Source: Pseudomonadota bacterium (lineage in GTDB: Bacteria > Cyanobacteriota > Vampirovibrionia > Obscuribacterales > Obscuribacteraceae). Taken from it: DNA of 60,059 nucleotides. The notes under the pieces were generated by a model, which was not told the origin of the DNA, did no database searches, and saw only the letters and a program-made list of their open reading frames with translations. Shown here piece by piece: positions 26,230 through 35,463 of the stretch. The position numbers and the translations under genes were made by a program. How positions within the stretch are numbered: position 1 is the stretch's first letter; each line of letters opens with the position of its first letter. The stretch spans positions 1 to 60,059 of the forward strand of contig JAJPJO010000532.1 in the NCBI GenBank assembly GCA_021324135.1. The letters run 5' to 3'.

Positions 26230-29130
26230 TTATTTCGCTTGCCTCTCCTCGCTTGATGACGCTTCGCGAATGGCCCGAATTATTTCCGCCAGTTTGGCTC
26301 GCCCGACATCGCTGCCCAGAGCATCAGACATGCGCAAAAGCGTCAAGCCGTGATAGTTGGCGTTTTCTTCCCGGTTACCCGGCAAGGCCAGATGCGAGCG
26401 CAGTCGGTCCCAGGCGGCGCCATCGTAGAGGTTGCCGCCCAGAGCGTTTTCCCCTTTGAGCCTCAGTCCCTGGCGAGCACTTTCGCGCCCCACCCAGTTG
26501 GCCAGGCTGTAAGGCAGTGATTGAATGGCCGGGCCCTCCTGCCCGTCCATCATCTCCAGAGCGGTGAAATGAGGCACCACCTGTGATGGCGCGCCCCGGC
26601 GTTGCACGCTGCTGAAAGTGGACAATATGGGAGCGTAACCTCGACCAAGACCGTCAGCGCTCCAGTCGCCGCCGCTGGTTCGTATGATGCCGGAAGTCAG
26701 CTCGGCAAGCCTGTCTCCAAGTACAACCTGGTGTCCGCTTCGGCTGCCGACACGCCAGTGAATGCCGGGTATTTTAGCACCAATATCGATACCACCAAAT
26801 GGAGAACCGTTTTGCCCAAATACATCAAGCGCCGTCCCGAGGACGAGCTTGCCGTGATCGATCAGCGATTGATTGTACCAGTCGAAAAAGTCTTTGCCGT
26901 ATTGACTGTTTATGTGTTTGCCGTCGCGGAAAAAGGCTTCCACATCTCTTGGCGGTTCGATCTTGTCCAGTTCGCCCCAGGCTTCTTTGATGCGCTCGCG
27001 GCTGCCATACTTTGCCATGACAAAGTCTTCAAACGACTTTCGCGCCAACTCGGAATAAGATTGAAGACCGCCGCGTGTTGGATAGCCGGTGCCACGATCG
27101 TGCGAGTTGTACGATGGATAACGAAGCTCGCCTGCCGGTCCGAGGCTGACATTGATCTCCGCGATGCCCTCGCGTTTGCCCGAGAAGTGATCCTGAAATG
27201 CGCGCATGAGCGACTCGTAGCGGGGCAGGGCAAAGCGGGTTGCCCAGGCTGAGACATACTCGGGGCTGGCGTTGCCCTGCTCGCTCATGTACTTGCCAAC
27301 ATCGGGATTGGATGAAGCGGTTTTCGACTGCAAGTAGTTCCAGATATAAAAAGGTACCGGAACGAAGACATCATCTCCGACGTTGCCTTTGCCCGGCTCA
27401 TTCCAGCCGGCCTGGTGTAATGAGATGATCGGCACCCACTTCAGCCCGTGATCGAGAATGCGATCGCTCAAACGATCGTAGTAGTCCCAGCGATAATTAT
27501 CCGCTCCGGGCTCGACCAGTCCCCACCAGACATCGGTGCTCACACCGTCAATGCCCAGTTTCTTGGCTGAGGCCAGGTCGCGCTCGAAGGACTGCCATGC
27601 AGCTCTGGATGCCGGATCTGGAGCGCCTGGCTCGGCCGGGTTGCCCACCACCAGTGGTGCCATCACGTTCATCGTAATTTTTCTTTGTCCGAGCTCGATC
27701 AGTTTGCCGAGTGGTGCGTAATCGGGCCTCAGTTGCGGATCGCCGCCGTGCAAAAGACGAATCCGCCCCCCGGTCGAGTCCATGTCCAGCCAGACGGAAC
27801 CGCGAGCGTCGGGAAAAACGTGCCGGGCCCGCAAGGCTGCCGGTAGAGTCTCGGGCGAGCATGAGGCGAGGAGCATGCTTGATTCCAGCACATCGGGCGC
27901 CGGGCGATCGCCTGCGCCGTTTTGCCTGGAGCCTGTCTTTGCAACGGGAGCGGATGACTCTTCCGCTCCTGTGCTCGTCTGGTGGCGGAGCGTAATCGTC
28001 TGTTCCTTGCCGATTCGCTTCATGAATAAGACCGGCTTGATTTCTCTGACTGTTGCAGTCGCTTCGCTGCGTTTATTACTCATGAACTGATCGATGGCTG
28101 CCTGGCCTTGGGTGACGACAAATTCCCGTTGCTGCCGATCCCGTTTGATGCCCGATGATTCAAGCAGGCTTTTTGCCTTGCCATCAAGATTGCTCAAACC
28201 CTCTTTCACCGAGGCGTGGAATCGCGGATCGGAAAGTTTCAACCCCATTGCCGAGCCGATCATGCCGACGGCCGCTTCCCGTCCGGCGCTGCGCGCCACT
28301 TTTGAAAGTTGCAAATCCTCGCCCGCCTGCCTCTGGCGGATGAGCTCCTGGCTGCCACCATTTACGATACCAAAGGAACCGCCCATGCTCATGCCGCCCA
28401 GGAGCTCGCTCTTTGCCAATCGCCCCCTGGAAAGCTTGTTGGCGCCCCCGAATAATCCTTCCCCTAATGCAAAGGTGGCACCGTCATAAATCCAAAGATT
28501 TCGATTGGTGGTCTCGCGCTCCAGGCGCTCGAGAGCAGAGGATGGATCGAGCAAGGTCTGGCGGTTGAAGGCTATATCGGCGGCCCGGTTTCCTATACCA
28601 AGGGCCATACCTTTGCTTGCGGCATGCTCGAAGTTCTTCGAGGTCAGGCTGAACAAGCCTCTCATGGAGGCGCCTTTCAAGCCGCCCAGGGCAAAGTCCA
28701 GGGCGCCGTCGGCGGTGCTTTCGTTGGCGCGCACCTGATCCAGTCCGTGAGTTAAAATGGCGCTGGCGAAGCCGATTCGCCCTCTGGAGAAGAGACTGGC
28801 GGTCTTCAGTGTCTCAGCGGTGAAACGATTGAAGCTCTGCCTGGTTTTATCATCGGCGATCAGATGAGAGCTGCCGCAATCAATCAGCTCCTCCAGGGCG
28901 CTTTGCCCTTCAAGGGCGGGGCTTGTTTGCGAAGCCGGCATCGACGCCTGCTTCTGCAGGCTGCCCTTCTTCAGACCGCGCCTGCTCGACTCCTCCAATG
29001 CCAGCCTGGCTAATAATTCTCTGGCTGAACTCGCTTCATTCTCATTTTTGTTGCCGCCCGGCTTTGCATCGTTTTTCTGAAGAGCCTCGAACGCCGCCGA
29101 CCTGGAGGCGTAAATTCTCGCATCCGGCAT
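26230..29130 (-). CDS. Beta-amylase (GH14) with a long N-terminal extension
   Basis: The product is 966 residues. Residues ~485-940 are a GH14 catalytic domain, which releases maltose from the non-reducing ends of alpha-1,4-glucans. MNVMAPLVV, GIDGVSTDVWWGLVE (526-540), GPAGELRYPSY (Glu668, acid), KIPGIHW (787-793) and ALEMMD (Glu859, base) match the family landmarks. The first ~450 residues are a predominantly helical, Gly/Ala-rich region (LDFALGGLKGASMRGLFSL, LGEGLFGGANKLSRGRL) not seen in characterised beta-amylases. There is no signal peptide, suggesting action on stored glucan inside the cell or export by another route. The pgm neighbour supports glucan use. Confidence 0.88.
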   Translation of the reverse strand: MPDARIYASRSAAFEALQKNDAKPGGNKNENEASSARELLARLALEESSRRGLKKGSLQKQASMPASQTSPALEGQSALEELIDCGSSHLIADDKTRQSFNRFTAETLKTASLFSRGRIGFASAILTHGLDQVRANESTADGALDFALGGLKGASMRGLFSLTSKNFEHAASKGMALGIGNRAADIAFNRQTLLDPSSALERLERETTNRNLWIYDGATFALGEGLFGGANKLSRGRLAKSELLGGMSMGGSFGIVNGGSQELIRQRQAGEDLQLSKVARSAGREAAVGMIGSAMGLKLSDPRFHASVKEGLSNLDGKAKSLLESSGIKRDRQQREFVVTQGQAAIDQFMSNKRSEATATVREIKPVLFMKRIGKEQTITLRHQTSTGAEESSAPVAKTGSRQNGAGDRPAPDVLESSMLLASCSPETLPAALRARHVFPDARGSVWLDMDSTGGRIRLLHGGDPQLRPDYAPLGKLIELGQRKITMNVMAPLVVGNPAEPGAPDPASRAAWQSFERDLASAKKLGIDGVSTDVWWGLVEPGADNYRWDYYDRLSDRILDHGLKWVPIISLHQAGWNEPGKGNVGDDVFVPVPFYIWNYLQSKTASSNPDVGKYMSEQGNASPEYVSAWATRFALPRYESLMRAFQDHFSGKREGIAEINVSLGPAGELRYPSYNSHDRGTGYPTRGGLQSYSELARKSFEDFVMAKYGSRERIKEAWGELDKIEPPRDVEAFFRDGKHINSQYGKDFFDWYNQSLIDHGKLVLGTALDVFGQNGSPFGGIDIGAKIPGIHWRVGSRSGHQVVLGDRLAELTSGIIRTSGGDWSADGLGRGYAPILSTFSSVQRRGAPSQVVPHFTALEMMDGQEGPAIQSLPYSLANWVGRESARQGLRLKGENALGGNLYDGAAWDRLRSHLALPGNREENANYHGLTLLRMSDALGSDVGRAKLAEIIRAIREASSSEERQAK

Positions 29131-29545
29131 ACTGCCACCATATCAGGTGGCACAAAAACGTACCAGGGCGCGCGCAACCCGGAGCACGTAATTGTGCCCC
29201 TGCCCACTGATCAACCAACACACAACACACACAGGAGCCAGGCTCCTGACACACACTAAGGCAAATCGTCCCGCGCACAGGTTCAGCCGCGTACCATCTT
29301 CCGCCGCGATCGGGCAATGATCGCGGGCAGGAGCTATAATCCGGGCTTGCCATCGATTGACGACGAAAACGGCTCATCATGCCAGAGAGCGGATCGGCAT
29401 CAATCGGGTTGGAGCAACATGCTCCGCCCGAGTCATCGCTCGATCGTTTCTTCTATCAATATCAAAACCGCTTCGCCGAACCGACTCATCTCTTTGACGA
29501 GTCATCTCGAAATATATAGTCACGATCGTCAAAAACCAATGGGAA
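29131..29545. other. Non-coding stretch with a 17-bp palindrome
   Basis: This 415-bp gap upstream of the beta-amylase gene has no credible gene. Its one clear feature is the palindrome CAGGAGCC-A-GGCTCCTG at 29232-29248, with a single central base and CA-rich flanks (cacaacacacacaggagcc, gacacacac). With no loop to fold, it suits a DNA-binding dimer better than an RNA hairpin. It may be an operator for the beta-amylase gene, whose start is ~100 bp to the left. Confidence 0.4.
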
Positions 29546-31195
29546 TTACCCCACTGAAGGCGGAACTTTTAATCTTGCCGCCTTTACGAGATCTTCTTGA
29601 TCGGTCTCCATCTTCAGAAATTTGCATTGCACGACGTGCACCAATAAGTAGGCGAGGAAAGAGCCTGTTGTGGCGCTCAAGGACAGCGAAATGCCGATCT
29701 GATCGAATGGCGGCACTGCCTGAAGAAAATGCTCCCAGCCCATTATGTATTGCGGCAGCCATACCCCGGTGCCGACCAACATGGCCGCCAGGGCCGGCAG
29801 TTGATTGCGCGGCCGAGTGTAGAGCCCCATGACCAGCGGAACGAACAAGCCAACCATGGTCAGCGAATAGGCGTTTTCCAAAAGAGCAAATGCGCCCTGA
29901 CCGGAATATGACATCGCCAGACTTCCGGCAGCGACGATGACGACGCAGACGCGGTTGAGCGTCAGACCATCAAGGGTAATGAATTTCAGCTTGCTGAGGA
30001 GGTTTTGCGCTAGCACCGTGGCTGGTGACAGTATCGAACTGGTTACGGTGGAGAGAACGGCGGACATGATCACGACGACGAATATGACGGCCATGACTGG
30101 ATGCAGGAAAGCGTGCGCCAGTGCCGGCAGCACCGTATCGTTGACTCTATCTTTGAAGTAAGTTGCCGCCACCAGTCCGAGGAGCACAGGCAGAAGTCCA
30201 AACATGATATAGGCGACTCCTGCCAGGCAGCAGGCCTGCCGCGCCACCTTGGCGCTCTTTGATGCAAAAACGCGCTGCATGAGATCTTGCCCGGGAATAT
30301 TTCCCAGCGCTCCGGCGCACAAGATTGCCACCCAGCCCCAGAACTTGGACGCTGTCTCCGTCGGGATCCACACCAGTTTTTCCGGGCTCTCATGTTGCAC
30401 CGTGTTGATCACCGACCAGTAACCGGCCACGGCATCACCATGACCAACGCCGCTCAGGACATTGAACGTCAAGACCACCAATCCAATCATCACCAGTGTG
30501 ATTTGCACCGAGTCGGTGAGAGTAACCGACCACATGCCGCCAAGCAGAGTGTAGCCGGTGCCAAACAAAGCGATGAGCAAGACGCCGATGGGCACGGGCA
30601 GTCCGAAGAACAATTCAAAGACCTGGGCAAGCGCGACAAATTGAGCTGCTATCCAGCCGAAATAGCTTGGCACCATCAATAATGCCGAGATGATTTCGAC
30701 ACGCTCGCCGAATCGGCGCCTGAAGAAATCGCAGAGCGTGAGAAGACCCATGTCCCACAGCGGTCTGGCGAAGAACAGTCCGGCCAGGATCAAGCAAAAA
30801 CCCGAACCGAGCGGATCGAGGGCGGCTCGTTGCACGCCGTGTTTTGAAACTTCGGTGCAGACGGTAAGAATGGTTCCGGCACCGAACCACGTGGCCACCA
30901 GGGTCGCCCAGGCGAGAAAGAGAGGCAATCGCCGCCCGGCAACAATATAGTCTTCGGTGTTGTGCACGCGCTGATGAGCAAAGTGCGCCAACACGAACAT
31001 GGCGACGACGTACAAGGCAATGGTGATGCCAAGCAGAACTTTTAAGCTTTCAGAGACCTCTTGATGATTCACGCCTGCCTGAAGTGTGGGAAGATTTGAG
31101 GGATTAATTGGCAGCCGACGCCGATCCGGACGTTTGCTGCCGGGGAGCCAGCATTCTGGAACAACGCAATACGATATCGCAGTCTGAAAAAACAA
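29546..31195 (-). CDS. Sodium:solute symporter (SSS family)
   Basis: The product is 549 residues, or 508 if the GTG at 31072 is the true start; the first ~41 residues look non-membrane and poorly conserved in style. About 13 hydrophobic helices follow. The family line TEDYIVAGRRLPLFLAWATLVATWFGAGTI marks helix 1 and its loop. Further motifs are GMWSVTLTDSVQITLVMIG and, on a core helix, SAVLSTVTSSILSPATVLAQNLL with the Ser/Thr that coordinate Na+ in the LeuT fold. SSS transporters take up sugars, amino acids or other solutes with Na+. The substrate cannot be told, but nearby beta-amylase and pgm make a sugar possible. Confidence 0.9.
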   Translation of the reverse strand: MFFQTAISYCVVPECWLPGSKRPDRRRLPINPSNLPTLQAGVNHQEVSESLKVLLGITIALYVVAMFVLAHFAHQRVHNTEDYIVAGRRLPLFLAWATLVATWFGAGTILTVCTEVSKHGVQRAALDPLGSGFCLILAGLFFARPLWDMGLLTLCDFFRRRFGERVEIISALLMVPSYFGWIAAQFVALAQVFELFFGLPVPIGVLLIALFGTGYTLLGGMWSVTLTDSVQITLVMIGLVVLTFNVLSGVGHGDAVAGYWSVINTVQHESPEKLVWIPTETASKFWGWVAILCAGALGNIPGQDLMQRVFASKSAKVARQACCLAGVAYIMFGLLPVLLGLVAATYFKDRVNDTVLPALAHAFLHPVMAVIFVVVIMSAVLSTVTSSILSPATVLAQNLLSKLKFITLDGLTLNRVCVVIVAAGSLAMSYSGQGAFALLENAYSLTMVGLFVPLVMGLYTRPRNQLPALAAMLVGTGVWLPQYIMGWEHFLQAVPPFDQIGISLSLSATTGSFLAYLLVHVVQCKFLKMETDQEDLVKAARLKVPPSVG

Positions 31196-31302
31196 ATCCT
31201 AATTGCCATCTAATTTATCAGCCGCTTTGAAAATTTGCTCGCGTATTGGGTTTACCAAGAATATGGATCTAGTGACTAGCCACATTTGAGAGGAGTAGGA
31301 AC

Positions 31303-31758
31303 GTGAAACACAAAGGCGTATTCGCAGCTCTATCTGCCACATTAGTTGTATCGTGTGCACTGCCGGCATTAGCTGAAGACGCAGCAGACTTCCAGGCCGG
31401 CACCGACACATTGCTCTCTCTGCAATACCAAAAAGTTAAAGCCGGCAAGAAGAGCGACAAGCAATGCCTGGCTATCTACAAAGTTCTCGACATTCAAAAG
31501 GTAACAGGCTCATACGGTAACGCCGATGTAAAACCGACCCAGGGCGATCTAATCGAGCTGGCCTACACTTGCAATGACAAGCAAGAGGCGACTGGCTCCG
31601 GCAACCTGCCATGGGCAGAACTTAATTCCGATGGCATGGTTCGCTTGCACATGCCGAAGAAATACATCCGCCTTCGCGCCACAACAAGCGCCGAGAAAAT
31701 CTGGCGCATCGACAACAAAGATAATTCTTTTGCCGTCGTCAAGCCAAAAGGCGAATAA
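31303..31758 (+). CDS. Small exported protein of unknown function
   Basis: The product is 151 residues from a GTG start preceded by AGGAG at ~7 nt. A clear signal peptide (VFAALSATLVVSCALPALA-ED) precedes a soluble ~128-residue domain. Two Cys (KQCLAIYK and YTCNDK) could pair. The stretch YIRLRATTSAEKIWRIDNKDNSFAVVKPKG suggests a beta-rich end. A strong intrinsic terminator lies 24 bp after the stop, so it is a single-gene unit. No family was recognised. Confidence 0.7.
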   Translation: MKHKGVFAALSATLVVSCALPALAEDAADFQAGTDTLLSLQYQKVKAGKKSDKQCLAIYKVLDIQKVTGSYGNADVKPTQGDLIELAYTCNDKQEATGSGNLPWAELNSDGMVRLHMPKKYIRLRATTSAEKIWRIDNKDNSFAVVKPKGE

Positions 31759-31781
31759 CAGAAGGCTTCATAGCTGATGTT

Positions 31782-31812
31782 GAGCCCGGATCTCGATGCC
31801 GGGCTCTTTACT
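31782..31812 (+). terminator. Intrinsic terminator
   Basis: GAGCCCGG-atctcgatg-CCGGGCTC is a perfect 8-bp GC-rich stem with a 9-nt loop, followed by TTTACTTT. It lies 24 bp after the exported protein gene and upstream of the next gene in the same direction. Confidence 0.8.
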
Positions 31813-31894
31813 TTGTCCGATCAGCTCAGACATGCATCCGGTCTTGGTGATAAACTTCTTGCATCATTTTCCGACTGCCTGGAGCGAGAAGAGG

Positions 31895-33403
31895 ATGCCG
31901 ACTACGTATCAAACGCTCAAGAGCGTGAGCGCGCTGTTCACCTCGATGATCCTCTGTTTGATCTGTTGCTCGGCTGAAAGAGCGCACTCAAAACCATTGT
32001 CCGGGAGCGCAGACGCTAAAAATGCCGGTAGGCAGAATGATGGAGCAACAAAAGAGCAGACGAGCGAGGATGTCGAGCCCAATGAAGGCGATCGGGCGCT
32101 TGATCTGGGTCAGTACGGTCAGGCCGAGACTTATTTCATAAACGCTCTCAAACAATCGCTCAAGAAAGATGTTAAGCGAGCCTACTTGCAAACCGGTCTG
32201 GCTGAGGCAATCTTGAATCAAGGTCGCTTTCAAGAGGCGGCCAGAGAATACAAAAAAGCGCAAGCCCTGGTCGAGTCCGATTCCAGCTCCAATGCCCTGA
32301 AGGCCCGGCTTTATGACGGTCTGTCATGGCTCTATCATGCTCAGGGAAAATTGGCTGCGGCAGGTGATTACTGCCAAAAGGCGATTGGCTTGCGGAAGGC
32401 GATTGGCGGCACGAGCGCCCTCCAGCTTGTCGATAGCCTCAATCATATGGCCTACATAACCAGCGATGAGGGCGAGCTTAAAAAATCGATTGAGCTCTAT
32501 GAGCAAGCTCTCGACCAGCAAAATCAAATTGCCGGTCCGGGCAGCCTGCCATCCGCCGATATACTCGAGAAGATCGCCACGCTGGATATGCGCCTCGGCA
32601 ATGACGACGAGGCAAAAGGGCGCTTCCAGGAGGCGCTGAGAATCAAATGGCCGCTGGCTGCCCCGCTTATTCCATATAAGACGCACCCTTATTGGGACAA
32701 CGTTACTTTCCGATTTGCCTCCGGAGCTCCCAACTGCATGAAGCGTTATGAGAATGCTTGCGAGCAGGAGGTTGTCACCGCCAATGGTGTCACTGTCGCG
32801 GCTTCTCTTGTTGCCCAGCCTGTCGAATCCACTAAAGTCACCGAGGTGCGAATCGTGGTCAGAAATGAGAGCGGCAGGGAAATTGAATTTCTTCCTAACC
32901 CGCCCTCCTTCTTCGTCGTCTCTCCGAAAGTGGCTCTGGCTCCGCAGGTCGACACGGCTAAATTGGCGGCGGCAGTCGAGAAGAAGGGTGATCGAAAAGC
33001 AGGCTGGATCAGATTCTGGGGAGCGGATGCCACCAGACCGGTGACCACGACAATGATAGGCAATCCAGGCATTTTCGGATACGCTCCGGTGTATGGTTAT
33101 GGTGCGACAATTCCCGCCGTTTCGCGCTCGGGGAATATGACCACTGTAACGACTCAAGTGCCAGACTACGAAGCGCAAGCAAGGGCACTTGCCAGGGCGG
33201 CCATGGTATCTGACAATGCTCATCGCAGTGCTGATACGATTAAGTCTTCCGGGCTGGGTCCTGCCTTTCTGCCACCAGCCAACACGCTTTCCGGCTCGCT
33301 CTATTTTGATGCCGCCAGGCTGAGCAAAGCTTGCCTGCGAGTGCCGGTGGGCAATGCCATTTTTGAGTTTAATTTTCCGGCGGACGGCACGCGCACTCGC
33401 TGA
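31895..33403 (+). CDS. Exported TPR protein, probable lipoprotein
   Basis: The product is 502 residues if ATG 31895 is used. This gives a hydrophobic start (ALFTSMILCLICCSAERAHS) with a Cys after LIC that could be lipidated. The earlier start at 31796 overlaps the terminator upstream. Residues ~60-240 hold TPR repeats (ALDLGQYGQAETYFINAL, ILNQGRFQEAAREYKKAQAL, SIELYEQALDQQNQI). The C-terminal half is beta-rich (VTEVRIVVRNESGREIEFLPNPP) with a Pro/Gly-rich linker (GIFGYAPVYGYGATI). No function is known. The next gene begins 43 bp downstream. Confidence 0.6.
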   Translation: MPTTYQTLKSVSALFTSMILCLICCSAERAHSKPLSGSADAKNAGRQNDGATKEQTSEDVEPNEGDRALDLGQYGQAETYFINALKQSLKKDVKRAYLQTGLAEAILNQGRFQEAAREYKKAQALVESDSSSNALKARLYDGLSWLYHAQGKLAAAGDYCQKAIGLRKAIGGTSALQLVDSLNHMAYITSDEGELKKSIELYEQALDQQNQIAGPGSLPSADILEKIATLDMRLGNDDEAKGRFQEALRIKWPLAAPLIPYKTHPYWDNVTFRFASGAPNCMKRYENACEQEVVTANGVTVAASLVAQPVESTKVTEVRIVVRNESGREIEFLPNPPSFFVVSPKVALAPQVDTAKLAAAVEKKGDRKAGWIRFWGADATRPVTTTMIGNPGIFGYAPVYGYGATIPAVSRSGNMTTVTTQVPDYEAQARALARAAMVSDNAHRSADTIKSSGLGPAFLPPANTLSGSLYFDAARLSKACLRVPVGNAIFEFNFPADGTRTR

Positions 33404-33446
33404 AATGTTTAGGAACTAGAGATTGCTGAGGAGGATGATTGTCACA

Positions 33447-34304
33447 ATGAAAAGAGCGATAGATCGGCTGGTAGTGAGGGTTTTCATTACATTCTTTTTT
33501 GCCCTGGCGGTTCTCTCGCTATCAGTACCACAAGCGGTGGCGGCCGAAAATGCCGAGCGTGACAAACCGCTAATCGGCATTAATATGGATGTGAGCGATA
33601 AAGAGCGCCTGCACTACAGAATTCTGCCGGATTATGTCAATGCCATCGTCAAAGCCGGCGGAGTTCCGGTCATGATTCCGCCTATGCCCGAGTCTGACTT
33701 GCCTGCGCTGCTCGCCCGCCTGGATGGAGTAATGATGATCGGCGGCAATGACTATCCGCCGGAGTTATATGGTGAAACGCCGCACCCGACGGTCGAGAAA
33801 ATGCATGATGAAAGAGCACGCTTTGACGTTGCTCTCATGCGCGCTGCCCTCAAAGAAAAACGCTTGCCTGTCCTGGGGATATGCGCCGGTTGCCAGGCAC
33901 TAAATATAGTATCAGGCGGCAGTCTGATCCAGGACATTCCCTCGCAAATCAAAGACTCCAATACCGCGCACGCCCGCAAACCGGGAGAGAGCAACAAAGT
34001 ATTGGTCAGGCATGAGGTCGATCTCGAGCCCGGCAGCAAACTGGCGGCCATCATGCATGCCGACAAAATAACCGTGGTCAGCAATCATCATCAGTGCGTG
34101 GGCAAATTAGGCAACGACCTGAAGATAAGCGGCAAGGCCCCCGACGGCGTGGTCGAGTCGATTGAATCAGCGAGCAAGGACTTCGTTGTCGGCGTTCAAT
34201 TCCATCCCGAGCGTGATTACGCCAATTGCGAACCGCTATTCAAAGAGTTCATCCGACAAGGTAAAAAGGCTCATGAGGAGCGGTTTCTAGCTGGATCTAA
34301 TTAA
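33447..34304 (+). CDS. Exported class-I glutamine amidotransferase-fold hydrolase (peptidase C26, PuuD-like)
   Basis: The product is 285 residues. The PuuD-type fold hydrolyses gamma-glutamyl bonds, for example gamma-glutamyl-GABA. The nucleophile elbow GICAGCQ has Cys146, and FHPE gives His253 and Glu255, completing the triad. GVMMIGGNDYPPELY is a family line. Residues ~1-33 form a signal peptide (FITFFFALAVLSLSVPQAVAAEN), so the enzyme should act in the periplasm, unlike the cytoplasmic PuuD. ATG 33447 is preferred, with GAGGAGG 12 nt upstream. The substrate could be gamma-glutamyl peptides; this is inference. Confidence 0.8.
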   Translation: MKRAIDRLVVRVFITFFFALAVLSLSVPQAVAAENAERDKPLIGINMDVSDKERLHYRILPDYVNAIVKAGGVPVMIPPMPESDLPALLARLDGVMMIGGNDYPPELYGETPHPTVEKMHDERARFDVALMRAALKEKRLPVLGICAGCQALNIVSGGSLIQDIPSQIKDSNTAHARKPGESNKVLVRHEVDLEPGSKLAAIMHADKITVVSNHHQCVGKLGNDLKISGKAPDGVVESIESASKDFVVGVQFHPERDYANCEPLFKEFIRQGKKAHEERFLAGSN

Positions 34305-34313
34305 CCGACCCGA

Positions 34314-35456
34314 TCAAGCCAATTTCCACATCTCGATATGATCTTCTCCGTAAGGTATGGCGATCGCATGCCCACTGTGAGACCAGGCGAATGATCCCGA
34401 CGGAGCTTCCTTCTTGCCCCAGGAGACTTCTCGTAAATTGCTCCGTCTTGTGCCGCTCGACACGTCAAAAATAATGACACCATCAGAGGTGTCCGAGATT
34501 GCAATCTGGTTTGCTGCCGGTGACCAGTCGATGTGGTTGACAACCTTGTCTTGAGTACGAACAAGCACTCGTGTCGTCTGCTTCCAGCGATCGAAGACCA
34601 GGACCTGATTGTCCATCGACCAGGCCAGGAGTCGATCGTCTTTGGACCAGTACAGCCTGTTGATCGAGCTCTCTGTAAGCTCGGGTCCCTGAAAGCGAAA
34701 AATGGCGCCATCGGTGGTGCTCCAAAGATAAAGGCACGGTCGGGCGATATTGAGAGACTTGTTCAAATTCCAGTAGGCCTCGGAAATGATTTTCAGATCG
34801 GGCACGAAAAATGCAGCGAGATATTGTCCGCTCGGTGAGCAAACCGGGCTTTTCAAATCACCGGGAATGAGCTCGGGAGAGAAACGCTGCACGATTTTAT
34901 CGTTCGTCGGGTCCCAGACGTATATGCTGGAGCGAGTACCGACGATGATATATCCGTTGCTCGTCCAACCTACACTTTCGACGTTATAGGGTGAGCTTGA
35001 GAGGAGTTTGGCCAATTTCGTCTCCATCTCCGCTCTTGAGCCGGTCATCGGCAGTCTGGACAGCACCGGATCGGCCTGCAAGCGCGCCAAATATTTCGAC
35101 GGTTCCGGAGGCTCTTCAATGAGAACATGCCTGTGACAGCCTTTTCGAGCAGCGCGGTCGATGACGTGGACTTCATTGCCGGCCCCCAATGCGATCAGCA
35201 TGCCATTCGGAGACCATGACCCTACATACGGTGGCACCTCGTTAATGGCGGGACCGCCATCGCTTGAGCCGCCGTTTGTCATGTCGAAGCTCATGATTTT
35301 TTCCAGCCAGTCGAAGTTGAGATCGACGGGCGGCCGTTTTCGAGCCATGTCCAGGATGCGTGGATTTCTCTGGAAATAGCAGACAAGAATCTCTCGATCG
35401 TCGGGCGACCAACTCAAATTACTGATCAGACTGTTCGATTTCTTGCCGGGCTGCAT
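34314..35456 (-). CDS. WD40/TolB-like beta-propeller protein
   Basis: The product is 380 residues, with repeated blades of the form SWSPDDREILVCY, GSWSPNGMLIALGAG, VCSPSGQYLAAFF, YWSKDDRLLAWSMDNQ, DWSPAANQIAISD and AWSHSGHAIAIPY. Each ends in an aromatic and Asp/Gly turn, the hallmark of WD40-like propellers. There is no signal peptide. The gene follows the esterase gene by 7 bp on the same strand, so the two are probably one operon. Propellers are usually protein-interaction platforms; a partner cannot be named. Confidence 0.65.
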   Translation of the reverse strand: MQPGKKSNSLISNLSWSPDDREILVCYFQRNPRILDMARKRPPVDLNFDWLEKIMSFDMTNGGSSDGGPAINEVPPYVGSWSPNGMLIALGAGNEVHVIDRAARKGCHRHVLIEEPPEPSKYLARLQADPVLSRLPMTGSRAEMETKLAKLLSSSPYNVESVGWTSNGYIIVGTRSSIYVWDPTNDKIVQRFSPELIPGDLKSPVCSPSGQYLAAFFVPDLKIISEAYWNLNKSLNIARPCLYLWSTTDGAIFRFQGPELTESSINRLYWSKDDRLLAWSMDNQVLVFDRWKQTTRVLVRTQDKVVNHIDWSPAANQIAISDTSDGVIIFDVSSGTRRSNLREVSWGKKEAPSGSFAWSHSGHAIAIPYGEDHIEMWKLA

Positions 35457-35463
35457 TCCACGA

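Noticed and set aside
26602..27252. A 216-codon plus-strand frame
   Set aside because: It lies opposite the GH14 catalytic domain, which accounts for the sequence conservation there.
32324..33223. A 299-codon minus-strand frame
   Set aside because: It is antisense to the exported TPR protein and carries no start signal or domain.
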